This document shows, in pieces, positions 11,762 to 23,410 of a stretch of 64,000 nt of DNA. The stretch is from Macrolepiota albuminosa (lineage: Eukaryota > Basidiomycota > Agaricomycetes > Agaricales > Agaricaceae). The stretch spans positions 133,101 through 197,100 of the forward strand of contig JAMWFC010000101.1 in assembly GCA_027475525.1 (NCBI GenBank). The letters run 5' to 3'. Position 1 is the stretch's first letter. Each line of letters begins with the position of its first letter. The position numbers and the translations under genes are program-made. Under the pieces are notes generated by a model. That model worked only from the letters and a program-made list of their open reading frames with translations. It was not told the origin of the DNA and searched no databases.

Positions 11762-12294
11762 TGTCAGGGGACTCCTCATTTCTTCCTTCTTTCACTCCCT
11801 ATCCCTTCACTCTCCTTTCATGCATTTCCTCATTTCTTCTATCATTCTCTCATTTTGCTGTTTCTATTCTCTCAACACTATCTGTTAGTACTATTCTCAG
11901 CCTTTGAGGTGCTTTCTATCATTCTCTCATTTTGCTGTTTCTATTCTCTCAACACTATCTGTTAGTACTATTCTCAGCCTTTGAGGTGCTTTGATTCTTT
12001 AACTATCATTCAGACAAATTTGGGCCTTTCAGCACTGCTTCCAGACTGCTTATATAAGCCAGAGTTTGCCTTTCTGACTTCTAAAATCCAGAGTTTTCTT
12101 GCTTTATTTGCACAGTTGTTTGTTTAGGCAATTTTTGAGTTTTTAAGGTTTTGTTGTACTGTACAGTTGTTTCCCATGCTTCAGAAGCCCCAGAAGTGTC
12201 CAACCTGACATAAGGAATCTCTAGACTTGTTCTCTTTGGAACTCTCTCTGCCAGCTGTGTGACTAAGCCACAGCCTCCAGAGGTCACCCTTACA
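11762..12294 (+). mobile_element. Family A solo LTR
   Basis: Starts TGTCAGGGGACTCCTCATTT and ends GGTCACCCTTACA, the same ends as the LTR beside the Gypsy element at 57899-58407 (which is inverted) and the solo copy at 52820-53318. It is 533 bp here but only 456 bp without the extra 77-bp copy. The five bases on each side (TTCTC and AAAAC) do not match, so no target-site duplication is visible. Confidence 0.85.
11837..11990. repeat. Perfect 77-bp tandem duplication no. 5
   Basis: Copies at 11837-11913 and 11914-11990, inside the family A solo LTR. Other copies of this LTR (52820-53318, 57899-58407) do not have it. Confidence 0.95.
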
Positions 12295-12932
12295 AAAACA
12301 GGTTTGAGACAATGGAAAAATGCCTTTTTCTAAGGCAAAAAGTTGCCAAAGAAATGGTATGACACATTTCTTTGTCATTTTTTCCAGTTCAAATGAGAAT
12401 CCTGTGGCTGTGTGACTTATGCTTTCTTCTGCCGTGGTTGATACAATACTTGAGCTTGCATGAATTACCTATCTAACGTCTTTAATGTGGCGCAATTGTC
12501 TAAGATGTGTCGACCTCACAAAAATGGCAGCTATCGTACGTATATACGGATGCACAAGAAACTCTGACATTGACATCATGCTATGTACAGCCCTCATTCC
12601 CACAGAGTATCAAGAAAAAAGTGGGACAGCGGCACCTAGACTACAAGAATTTTGAATGGCTATACTGTTATTATACTAATACAGGTGTGGTGTCATGAAC
12701 GGAATAGATACTATGACAAGCGAAAGATAAACGCAAGTGTCCGTGTGTCGTGAAAAGATGAACAATGAACGTGATGATAGTTGTACATTGATAGGAAAAA
12801 TAAGATGAGCCCAAGCGAGCCAGAAAGCACTCCGCAAGAGGACCGATCATGCACCAGCGTAGACGAATGCGCCGTCAACAAACAACGCAAACTTCAAACG
12901 GTGGTGGGAAAAAAAAAACACAAGCATCTTCT

Positions 12933-15113
12933 TCATCTCCATTGACTTCCAGCCCACCATCCCTTTTCTGCACCGTGCACGGTCCACTCAACGACACTCT
13001 CCGTAGAAGCAACATAAACATGTCTCCCGCTCGGATCGAAGCACATCCCCGCAATGTCCAGATCCTCCGGATACACTGGCTGCACAAGCCTCGCGCAATC
13101 TTGCGAGCTCATGGCATGGAGCGTAGGAGAAGCTAACCCAGTTGGACTAGGTCTATGGGTGGATGGGCTCGGAGAAGATGATCGCGACGGGGCGCAGGAA
13201 GAGACGCAGTCCGACTCCAGCTCATCCACTTCGACATCATCTTCATGCCCTCGTCGGCTGTTGACGGTGATGTAGGTCGGGCGTAGGGTGTACTCGTAAT
13301 CGCCATGAGTCGAGCCGGTGTTGGGATCGTCCTCTTCTTCATGTGAGGCACCGGATTGCCGGCGTACCCTAAATCCACGTGATCCAAGGAACGTCTGCGT
13401 GACGTAATTATCATTGATGGGACCTCTCAAAGGAAAAATAGCAGAGATGTCGTTATGTTCGACATCGCCGTCTTGGTGACTGACCGTGGCAGTCGAATCG
13501 CTCATGCCAAGTGACCGCCAGGTTGAGTCGGAGATGACACTTGGTGCAGAATAGGAGGATGAAGTGTCGCTGAGAGCACGGAGAACGTGGACCCGCGAGC
13601 GGCTGTCGGAAGTGGATTGTACGGAAGGTGTCGTGGAGTTGAGTCGAGAACGTATGCGGTGGGTATGATTAATGATAGAGGGCCGATGTACTCGGTATGG
13701 GGGCGATGAGAGATGAGACTGAGATCGCGCAACCGGAGCTGGCACAGGAATTGGCGATGATGGCTCCCGAAAGGCGGGTACTTGAATGATTTCCTCGGTT
13801 TCAAATGTCCTCGCATCTACGACGTGGAGTAACGAAGTGTGCTGTTGATGCACTGAGAAACAGAAGAATAGTAGCCATGAACGTAACTCACCTCGGTAAA
13901 AGTCATCAGTTCTTTATCCCCTGATCCTCCGAACTTCACACTCCTTACACTCCAGTCGGGTGCTTTGAAAAGTCCTGGCCATTCATATATCCCGTCTCCA
14001 TCACTTGACCAGCCAGAGACACCACCATTAGCTGAAGGAATCCTTGACTTTTCCGTCTGAAAAATCTTCAAAGGTTTGGTACTTCTGACATCCCAGACAG
14101 CGAGAAGTCCCTCCTGCGATGCTACCGCGAACTTTAATCCATCTGACGAGAACGCGGTTGAAAACGATGCTGTCAATGGTACTGTGGTATAATCCATATG
14201 CATTATGGTAGGAGACGGAAGCTTTAAAGTGGCAATGCGTGCAAAAGTGATGTCATCACCACCCGTCATGCGATGGAGGTACACTTTGGCTGAGTCGCCA
14301 ACAGATATGATCGTCCGGCCATCGGGCGAAATTGAAGCTGTACATTGCGTTCATGACAACAGTAACAAGGTCAGATGTAAGTTGACGCACAATGATTTAT
14401 TGCAACCTTGAATTCCATGCATCCGACTTCATCGATACCTGTTTTGGGAAAACTCCTTAAAGGTACGTTATAGAGCTTAACCCTATGATTGTTGTTACTG
14501 ATGCAAAGTCGAGGTTCTATGCTGCTTTCATTGGACTTCGTAAGGCTCATTGAAGTGAGAAGAACGGAATTATTTATATCCCCAAATATCGAGGCTTCAT
14601 TGTGCCAGACAGGAGCGTTTGGTCGGAGCGGCGAATGGTAAGACAAATGAATTTCGGCCCTCTGTCCACCGGCTGCGAGAAGCGTGTCATCTGTTCCTTC
14701 GATGGGAAGAGAGCTTAGAGTATTCGGTTGAAAGGGAAGCTTGACAAGAAGCTGGGGCATCTAAGGCAGACGTTACTAATGAAACCATAGTTGAATAAAA
14801 TTACGACTCACCGACTCAGGCGTGTTGAGATTGTGTTCGACGATGGACGTTACTAATGAAACCATAGTTGAATAAAATTACGACTCACCGACTCAGGCGT
14901 GTTGAGATTGTGTTCGACGATGGATTGTGTTGAATGTAGTTCACTCGACCCCTTTCTCGAGGACATATGATGAGGTCCCGCAATTGACTATTCCCTCCAA
15001 TGTCAGCCCAAGAAACTGCAATCGAATGAGACTCACACATGCGGAATGACGACCTTAGTCGGAACAATAGCTGTCGGTGCTGTCGAAAGCAGCAATGGAG
15101 GATACCTCGCCAT
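12933..15113 (-). CDS. DUF2415 WD-repeat-like protein
   Basis: A conserved fungal protein of unknown function, with WD40-like repeats and a C-terminal DUF2415 domain. Five exons fit: 15037-15113, 14889-14987, 14391-14760, 13892-14337 and 12933-13841, about 633 residues. The start MARYPPLLLSTAP is chosen because it splices in phase to VQLRDLIICPRERGRVNY. Repeat-like segments are HSSISPDGRTIISVGDS, AFSSDGLKFAVASQEGLLAVWD and EHTSLLHVVDARTFETEEI. The end AGMCFDPSGRHVYVASTE...WWAGSQWR is DUF2415-like. The third intron needs donor GTGCGT at 14390, and the last uses the inner acceptor CAACAG. One base is missing in exon 2 at 14922/14923, exactly at the edge of a 77-bp duplication, so the frame does not close as given. 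The middle of the last exon is Ser/Pro-rich and probably disordered. Confidence 0.85.
14769..14922. repeat. Perfect 77-bp tandem duplication no. 6
   Basis: Copies at 14769-14845 and 14846-14922 span the exon 2 donor site and the following intron of the DUF2415 gene, so two donor sites GTGAGT are present (14811 and 14888). Confidence 0.95.
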
Positions 15114-16458
15114 TACAGCTGTAACTTGATCGCGAAATGAGACGGTGTGAAGAGTAGGAGATAAGTAAAGGTTGGCAGGACTTAATCAATCACGTGTTGG
15201 CAACAACTGATCATCCCGGCGGCACTGGTTCTAAATCAACTTGAACTCTTGAGACTTGTCCTGCTGAGATACTCTTGCAGTTGAATGACTTTGAACCCTT
15301 TCTTGAATTCCTTTGTATCCCTCACGGACTTTCCATCCCTTCGGCTAATCCTGGGTTGCTATCCATGATTGACCCATGCAGTGAACACTTGCTTATCTCA
15401 CGGCCCGGAGTATCGGGCATGGTTAGCTTCGTCCTATGTGGAACGGGTCTTCTTGATGCCAAGTATCCACAGCTGGGTTTCTAGTTGGGGCGACCACACT
15501 AGTACGGCTATGAATTTCAAAAAATTATGTCTTTTTCTGCGATCGGCGTCGGCTGGTTTCGACTACAAATACGTAAATCTGGCTTAACCTGGCCGGGGAA
15601 CCTGTGGAACTTCTGAAGATAGATATCATATTCTCCGATGACATGCCGTTGCCCTGAAGTTTCACACAAATAGAGCATGTCTGATAGATGAAGCGATAGA
15701 TATCATATTCTCCGATGACATGCCGTTGCCCTGAAGTTTCACACAAATAGAGCATGTCTGATAGATGAAGCCCACTCATTGGCCCGTTAACTTCTCTGTG
15801 ATTATTGTTCCAAATGGATCTCTTGAGAAATCTTTGGAATTTTTGATGGTATGACCACTGTATACTCGTTCTCGATTGGTTTCCGCTCCCTGATGCCGCC
15901 TGCTTTTGTCTAATAACTGCACCTCGGCAGCAGGTCCTAATCCTTGAAATAATCCTTTCCGGTGATTTCTATCTCCCAGCACAAAATCGGTACTAGATAC
16001 GACCAATCGCCAGTCAAACACAAATCGTCTTTTTTCAAGAAAAGCTTGATTACCGCGCGCTGTGAGGTTTGTCGACCTTTAAAATAATCCTTCGGTCACT
16101 TTCCTCGGACCATTCCGTTGCATAAAGAACGCATGGCCAATGGAAACCGGATCCAAAAGGTGACTCCTTGGCTAGTGTCAATGGAGTTCCACTCACGACA
16201 GTGAATATTGCAATGATGGCTGAGCACTAAACGTTAACCCCTAAATTCTAGAGCAATCAAGGCGTCGATGAGTGAAGAGGGTTCAAAGCGCAGTTCTCTA
16301 ACTTCGGTGCTACTGATCATCCTCACGTTGTTGGGTAAGTAGGATACCCAATGACTGTTGTACCGCTATTAAAGAACCCTTATTAACGAACCCCGTCTTG
16401 AAGAGTATAAAATTCCTGAAGGTAACTGTGTCTCGAATATTCTTGTGTCTTAAAACCT
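15114..16458. other. Intergenic region between DUF2415 gene start and galactokinase end
   Basis: Holds the 5' flank of the DUF2415 gene and the 3' flank of galactokinase, both on the minus strand. Short plus-strand frames near 15275-15587 have no recognised family. Apart from the 77-bp duplication I see nothing definite. Confidence 0.5.
15618..15771. repeat. Perfect 77-bp tandem duplication no. 7
   Basis: Copies at 15618-15694 and 15695-15771 in intergenic DNA upstream of the DUF2415 gene. Confidence 0.95.
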
Positions 16459-18599
16459 TTAGTCCCCAAACTTGTATACTGGAAAGGCCTGAATTCAACC
16501 TCATCCCAAGTGTGTAATGAAAGCTAGCTCACCACAGGCACCACTGCTCGGTCTCGTTGCAAAAATTACTTCATTCAACGCTTCGCCCTCCAAGCCCTTG
16601 TATGGCGCGTACGTATTCTTGAGCTGTTCAATGAATGTCGCGACCTTGTCCTCTGCGACAAGTGACACGGTGCATCCGCCCCATCCTGCACCTGAGGAAT
16701 ATCAACAAATAATCACTGAAGAGAGCGAAAAAGCAACGAATACCAGTAAGCCTGCTTCCAAAAGCACCCGCCTCCCTTGCAAGCTGAGTGAGCTCATTTA
16801 ACTCGGGACACGAGCACTGGAAGAGTTCGGCGCAGCTGGTCTGCGATTCGTTCATCAGACGACCCAGCCTCTCGAGCGCTGTGATACCACTAGCTTCAAA
16901 GCATGTCTGTCGGAATTGCAGAACACGGAGAGCTTCAGAAATCACATGTTTGGCACGCTTGTACAACTGGAAATGTGTCGCTTCGACTAAGTAGCGTCCT
17001 TTTATTTAGAACAAAATCAATTCAAACTCAATACTTATGGACGTACCTTCGACCCACGACAGATAAACGTCATAGAAAGCATCCTTGGACAAACCCGACA
17101 TCGCAATCATCTCTTGTAATGTTACGCCAAGTTGACCATCATCCGAAGCACCTTGAGGTCTCAAGACCTCGACTTCCTTCATCATGCGTCCCAACCCCTC
17201 TTGCAATGCATCAATACTAAGCTCCTGCCCCTCCTTCTCTCCCAGAAATCTTCCAACAACTTCCCTGAGAGTAACGGGCTCCTGCTTATTAACGGGTAGT
17301 CCAAGAGCTCGCGCAAGGATCCGGGCACTTGCGAGGGTTTCAACGACACGTAGATTGTAGTTCCGCTTCGCAGTTACTGCTTTATCTGATACGACAAGGG
17401 AGTTTGCACACACGAAGACGGAGCCAGAGGGAAGTGGGACTGCTGTAGCTTCGAGCTTTGGGAAGAAAGAGATGTACAGTGCGGAGGAGGCATCAGAAAT
17501 CACAGATGCTGCTTGATCCATTCTGTCGCCGAGTTCAAGTAATGAATAAGCGGATGAACGGCCGAAATATGAGCCTCACCCTCCACTGTTGACACCTGCG
17601 ATCGAACGTTTATCAGTTGAATCTACTGTGCTATCATAATTGAGAAGATTCAAATAGCGTACCAACGCGTTTCTCGTTCTCAACAGCTATTCTGACGAGA
17701 TCGCCTTTCGTCAGTTGGGTGGAAATGGATTGATTGTCGAGCTGTAAAGGCAAGACATTGACGCAAATTACGCAGATTATAAAAGCTGAAATACCTTTCC
17801 GTTAACTGCTAGGAATGCAAGGGTACTTGCAACGACCATGGCTGCGCTGGACGACAGACCAGAACCGGCTGGGACTGTTCCTGTGAAGAGGAGGTCCACT
17901 GGGACTGGCGATTCTGAATAGTCTGATAGAGGAAAATATTTGTTCAATACCCCCTAATGCGTAAGATGGCTTCAGTTTTCGATATAAAAAGACGAGATGT
18001 TGATGAAAACACACGTAATAGCCCGCCTTAACGTAGCTCTCCCATCTAAGTTCCTTGGTATTTATGTCCAACTCCCAAGCTTCGACGTGCACTTTATCTT
18101 CCTCAATCTCTTGTGACGCTGATGGCCTGCGGCCGGGACAAAAGCTTTGCCGAGTGTATTTAGTCTGAAGATTTTCAGCGGTCACACTTCCCGGCACTTG
18201 TTCTGTATTTGACACAGAAGATACTGGATCAAGCCGCGGTGCGCATGCGATCAGAATATCGCGCTCAATTGCGGCGGGAAGCACTCCGAAGAGTGCATAA
18301 TCGATGTGTTCGCCTTAAGCGATAATATATCAGCAAGTGTCGATGTGATGGATGGAATGTTGTAGGAACCTATTAAGCTTGGGAAGAGTTAAGAAGGAAG
18401 ATGAACGCATTCATATAATTATTGAAACTCACTTAACGCGTCCTGGAGCTCTAGCGATATACATAGGCTTACGTCCAAATCTCCTTTCAAATTCCTCCGC
18501 AAGATGATTCCACCGCACAGCATGATTGAGCGATGTCCCCAGATTCCGATATAGGTCTTTAAGATTTGTGTAAACGGGGATAGGTAGTTCAGCGGCCAT
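16459..18599 (-). CDS. GAL1: Galactokinase (GHMP kinase, Leloir pathway)
   Basis: Phosphorylates alpha-D-galactose to galactose 1-phosphate with ATP, first committed step of the cytosolic Leloir pathway. Ten exons: 18433-18599, 18370-18377, 18015-18313, 17795-17953, 17663-17741, 17580-17595, 17047-17522, 16744-16986, 16533-16691 and 16459-16478. They sum to 1626 nt, closing exactly as 541 residues, near the family length. The galactokinase signature GRVNLIGEHIDY is at about residue 53. The GHMP ATP-binding motif appears as PAGSGLSSSAAM, followed by VGVNSGGMDQAASV and GWGGCTVSLV. The start MAAELPIPVYTNL is preferred. An in-frame ATG 14 codons upstream is possible. Two exons are tiny (8 and 16 nt). 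The end GACVYKFGD requires the last small exon; reading through the final intron would give a different tail. Divergent from the FetB-like gene. No other GAL gene is in the window. Confidence 0.95.
18370..18377 (-). other. GAL1: 8-nt micro-exon of galactokinase
   Basis: CTTAATAG on the minus strand, preceded by acceptor CCCAAG and followed by donor GTTCCT. It supplies Leu-Ile and part of the flanking codons of the invariant NLIGEH signature. Without it the signature cannot be formed and the frame does not close. The flanking introns are 55 and 56 bp. Confidence 0.85.
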
Positions 18600-19018
18600 T
18601 AACCTTTGTTGATAGATGGAAGTGTGATCTTCAGGATACAAGGCTCAATTTCCAACACCAAAGTCCGGATTAGTGAAACCGCGCCGGTGTATCCGCGAAA
18701 GCGTTGACAGGCCATGTGACCCAGAGTTGGAACGAAATCTGCTCCAAGACTGAAAACTGTGCCAGCGATTATATGGAATGTTGCACGTATGAGCAATATA
18801 AAGTTGGAACGAAATCTGCTCCAAGACTGAAAACTGTGCCAGCGATTATATGGAATGTTGCACGTATGAGCAATATAAATATGTTATGTACATCAAAGAG
18901 TGAAAATAAGTGAGGGAACGTGCGTCGGAGGCTTGCTCATTTTTTTTCTATAAATAGATACGGTAGTTGTATTCCCTCATACTATGATTGGTTCCTGTTC
19001 TTATTTCATTCCTACGCC
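18600..19018. promoter_or_regulatory. Divergent promoter between GAL1 and the FetB-like gene
   Basis: The two start codons are 419 bp apart, or 342 bp if the 77-bp duplication is collapsed. A TATA-like CTATAAATA lies at 18948-18956, about 65 bp before the FetB-like start. No operator could be identified with confidence. Confidence 0.55.
18725..18878. repeat. Perfect 77-bp tandem duplication no. 8
   Basis: Copies at 18725-18801 and 18802-18878, in the divergent promoter of GAL1 and the FetB-like gene. Confidence 0.95.
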
Positions 19019-20351
19019 ATGGCTGATATTTCTGAGCCCGCAGCGCTCCTAGGATGGGGTCACATCGCCCTAGCCTTCACGTTCATTCTCTTTGATGTCA
19101 TGGTTTCAGCCTACTTTGGTCTGGGTATTGAAAGGGGACTTTTGACAGCTTCCATAAGATGTGTGGTCCAGCTCGCCATTATGGCTGTCCTTCTTCATGG
19201 TGTGTTTTCGGCGGAGAATCCGTGGGCGGTTGCAGGCATCGCATGTAGGTCCTAGTTCATTCTGCAGCTTTCTGGAACGATCCCATGACTCGTCCCTTGG
19301 AAGTGTTGCTAAACCTTCTGGGGACGTTTGAAATCGGTCAGTGGAATTGCTTGAATCCCACTGTGAACACATGTTTATTATAAATTATCTTACATGTACA
19401 GTCGCCAACAAGGCAAAACGACGACATCAACATATGGTAATTTGCTCTGCCTTCAATTGCATGTACAGTGAGAAAATATGATATCTTCAGTTCCCTTTAA
19501 TGTTAATCGGGATGCTTGGTTCGACGATACCTATTTCAATACTCGGGTCGCGATTTGCGATGTCAAATCAACCGTTTTGGTCGCCTATAAACTATAGTAA
19601 GCATCTAAACTTGGGATCTATTTATAGCATGCCGACGACGACCTCTGCAGTACCCGTAGTCGGTATGCTGTGTGGAAGCTCGATCTCTGCGATTGTAATT
19701 GCTGTCAACTATGTACTAAAGGAACTGCAGTGGGTTTCTTGTCATCACTGATGACACGCTTCGTTCATGGATTGCCATTTACAGGGAGAATAGAGATAAA
19801 GTTGAATTACTCCTGGCTTTTGGCGCCTCTCGAATGGAAGCATGCAATACTATTGCTCGTGAAGCCCTTCGTCTTGCGCTTACGCCCGTCGTCAATCAAA
19901 TGAGGTTTGGACATTTCCCATATCCGCTTTCCCATCCCGACCAGACCCCTTCAATAGTGTTATAGGAATGATATCCATACCAGGGATGATGACTGGTGCA
20001 CTCCTTGGAGGCGCCCCTGTCGATCAAGCAGCATATCTCCAGATGATCATTATGTTTATGATATCCTCTGCAACAGCGTTGGCCTCGTTTTTCGCTGCCA
20101 TCGCCGTAATTATGGTCACCGTCGACATGGAACACCGAATCCGCCCCGACCGTATCGAAGACAAGGCTTTTGTGTTGTGGAGGGCGAGGACGTGGTTGGG
20201 AAAGCAGATTATTTCGCTGGCTGAGGATCTCTATATGAAGTTTAAGAACAGGAAACATGCGCGTGGATTTCGTCGTGTGAGTCGAGGAGAGGAAGAAAGG
20301 GAGATGTTGATTACTCCGCGGACGTCGATCTCACCGTTCGCAGCGCGCTGA
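19019..20351 (+). CDS. FetB/UPF0014-family multi-pass membrane protein
   Basis: The family (bacterial FetB/YbbM, plant ALS3) is the membrane part of metal or sugar-nucleotide ABC-type transporters; in bacteria it exports iron. Its fungal role is not established. Seven exons, 19019-19244, 19304-19336, 19402-19436, 19491-19596, 19651-19729, 19785-19904 and 19958-20351, sum to 993 nt and close as 330 residues. Visible family motifs are IERGLLTASIRCVVQL, LLNLLGTFEIVANKAKRRH, IPVVGMLCGSSISAIVIA, LLLAFGASRMEACNTIAREALR and IGMISIPGMMTGALLGGAP. About seven hydrophobic segments are seen, with a basic cytosolic tail after residue 280. No ATP-binding partner (FetA-like) is nearby. Divergent from GAL1. 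Confidence 0.9.
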
Positions 20352-21050
20352 GAAAGGGTGAACGAAAGGTTTATTTCATTTATTTTCATTTAGCTCATTG
20401 GGTCCAACTTGACTCGATGTATGGCACGGAATTTACTGAGTTTAATTACAAAAGCTGTCATTAAATACCTTGAATAGCCTTGGAGGCACTGATGCTTTCG
20501 ACCAACTTTTGGCTGTGCTCGAACTTTTTCCAATGTCGATTACCATGCCGCCAATGCTACTCGTGTTTCTCGCCTGATGCATACGTAGCGTCTTAGGGAA
20601 ATGTGTCATGCGCAAGATTCGTTCAAATGCATGGACATTCCCATGAAGAGGTATTGTGATCATGGAAGTTTTTTGTTATCCTTACATCGTCTGATGTACG
20701 TGGCGTCCTTGAGTACTTATAGCATCTTCCTGCGTGGTAAGTGATGCTTGTAAAATTTTAGTTACAAGATTGTTTTGCTGTATAATTTGAAAGCTTTGAA
20801 CTGCTTTAGCAACAAGAGGATAAGTTTTTCCATAGTTTGAAATTGAGAAATATCATTATTATTAGCAATGCCACTATCATCCTAGAAATTAGCTTGTAGA
20901 AATCAAGTATATGATTGCTGATCCATGTTAAAACTATGAAAAACTTGAGGCCAATAATGAATATTTTTATCAAGCTTATAAAAAGCAGCTTGTTTTTCAA
21001 TGTCTTCATTTTGAGCCAATTGCACAAAATAGTTGTGCTTCTAATTCTGT
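20352..21050. other. 3' flank of the FetB-like gene and transition to AT-rich DNA
   Basis: GC content drops sharply after about 20700. A 73-codon minus-strand frame at 20442-20663 has no recognised family and overlaps the probable 3' UTR. I see no other gene. Confidence 0.45.
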
Positions 21051-22343
21051 AGTTACTGCTCCTGAAACTTATGAGAGATTTGATATTCCTATTAGACAGC
21101 CAGCTGCTGTCAATGATCCTTTTTCCTTTAATATACCTGAGACTTGTTTACCTGAAGGTTGGAATGCTCCTTTGCAGAATCCTATTCCTCAACATGTGCC
21201 ACCTGCACCTGTACCTTTAAGAAACAGAAAACAAAGACAAATTAATCAACTTGCTCAGTCTACATTTACATCTATTTTTCCTGCTCCTATTGCAAATATT
21301 CCATCTGCTAGGCAATCTTTTAATTTAAATATACAGTTTGTATCTAGGTCTATACCTCTTAGTTTTACTAGTAATGCTATCTCTACATCTTCTTCTTCAA
21401 GACTTAGAGGTCCATTACATGATATATGTAGTAGATATGCAGATCCCTGCACTTAATAATTTAACACAAGGAGATATTGCATATAAAGAAATGGCATCTA
21501 ATCAGGAACAAAGATTGAATTATATTTATGAGCAAGAAAGTCAAAGAAATGCTGCTGAGTGATAGCAAGTACTTCTTGCATTATCACAACAACAAGCATT
21601 AGCTGTTGCACAAAAGCAAGAAAGACAGAGAATTTTAGCTAATTTACAAGAACAAGAAAGATTAAGACAAGATGAAATACAAAGACAAGCTCAAAATGCT
21701 GCTATAGCTGAGTTAAGAGCTCAACAAGCAAATATGAATTATGATTCAGAATATAGACTTTTGAATGAAGCTGTAGCTCAAAAAATCTTGCACTTCTGAG
21801 GACATGAACATGTAGCTGAATTAGAAGAAAATGTTAATGATGTTAATAATCACGATCAGCAAAATCTTGCTTTTCAAGAAGATCTTGAGTTGATAAATAT
21901 TCAAGCAGCTTGGAATCAATTAATGCAAAATCCTCTTGAATACTTTGAAGAATCTATGCAAAATATAAATAATCTTGAAGAACAGAGTTTAAATAATTAC
22001 AATCCTGCAATACATATACTAAAAGAACAGAATATATTATAAAAAATTGAAGTTGAAAATCAACCAGTTTGTCATGACCCCTCCCCTCTGGGACCACCCC
22101 GGGACACTCCTGGGACTCCATCTGGGACCCCCCTCCGGCCCTACAAATGCACCCCGGCCATCACGACCGCCGAAGCCACCATCATATGCATCAAGGACTG
22201 CCATCGCCCAGCACCCCCGACAGCCCTGCATCACAGACCCCAGAACTCACTGCCATCAAACCACAATCAACAATTGGATCATGCTACTCCCTTCCAGATA
22301 TCACGCATTACACATCACAACTCCCTCCACACCAATTGATCGC

Positions 22344-23410
22344 TGATGACGCCAAAATTGTGCTAAGGTGCACTATCACTAGTATAGCTACTTAGTCAAT
22401 ATAGCTTTGGGCATGCTAAGTATGAGAGAGAGTCCCAGACAGGTCCCAGAGAACGCACAGTAGGCAAGAGGTTGGTGGTAAGGAAAAGGGGTGATTGGCG
22501 CTGAGAGAGTCCCAGACAGGTCCCAGAGAACGCACAGTAGGCAAGAGGTTGGTGGTAAGGAAAAGGGGTGATTGGCGCTTATATAAGGCCCAAAAATATG
22601 GCAAGAGTATGCTAAAAATCACCAAGAAAAGGTGCTAAGAGGCACGGGAAAGAGTCACCAAGGAAAGGTGCTAAGGAGTGCGGGAAAGAGTTGCCAAGGA
22701 AAGGCGCTAAGAGACACTGTAAAGGGTCACTAAAAGGTGCTAAGTGTTAGCACCTAAAAGAGATGATAAAATGACGAGATTGCTTAGCAGATCTAAGCAC
22801 AAATGCCTTGCTGTAGTTGCAAGGCACTAAGAGATTGCAGACAGAAAGAGTGAGAGAGAACTAAAGCAGAGTCCTCTTGCTGACACAGTCAACAAAAGGT
22901 AGTCTGTTGCATAGAGTGACCAAAATGTTGGGATACAATCCCTACTGCCAAATTGATGGTGTACTACTAACAAAAAGTAAGTATTTATATGTAAGTGAAT
23001 GCCATGAATTAAACTATCTGGTGAAAAAATCCACAATCATGCTGTCAGTCTGAGTCGGCAAGAAGCTAAGCAATGTCAGGTGCTAAGGTGAAACTCCAAG
23101 CTGTCTGTCATAAAATACTTTATCATTCCTACTGCCACCAGCTAAAAGCATCACGGGTGCCAAGTGTCTGTGTCTGTGTATGGCCCTGAAGGGTGAGTGA
23201 CAAGGTGTCAAGAGGGGTGCTAAGAATAGATGGTGCCATAAAGAGTGGTCCTGAAGTAATTAGAGGCTCCAGCTGCGAGTTATTAACATAAAAATATGCA
23301 AAAATTAGCCTCTGGAGCGCTAAGACGTGCCACTCCTGGTGGTACCAATGTGCCAATATGAGGTGCTTGTGTTGGCGCTATCCGTGGTCATCTATAATGG
23401 GAGCTTATCA
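22344..23410 (+). mobile_element. Family C solo LTR-like element, copy 2 (inside family B LTR)
   Basis: Starts TGATGACGCC and ends AGCTTATCA. The flanks TCGC and TTGC differ by one C to T transition, compatible with a decayed 4-bp target duplication. The interrupted family B sequence continues on both sides (CCAATTGATCG / CGCCCCACATGCGCG), as in the intact copy at 62684. It contains a 77-bp duplication, and without it the length is 990 bp. Confidence 0.8.
22432..22585. repeat. Perfect 77-bp tandem duplication no. 9
   Basis: Copies at 22432-22508 and 22509-22585, inside family C copy 2. The other family C copies at 2272 and 50917 do not carry it. Confidence 0.95.
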
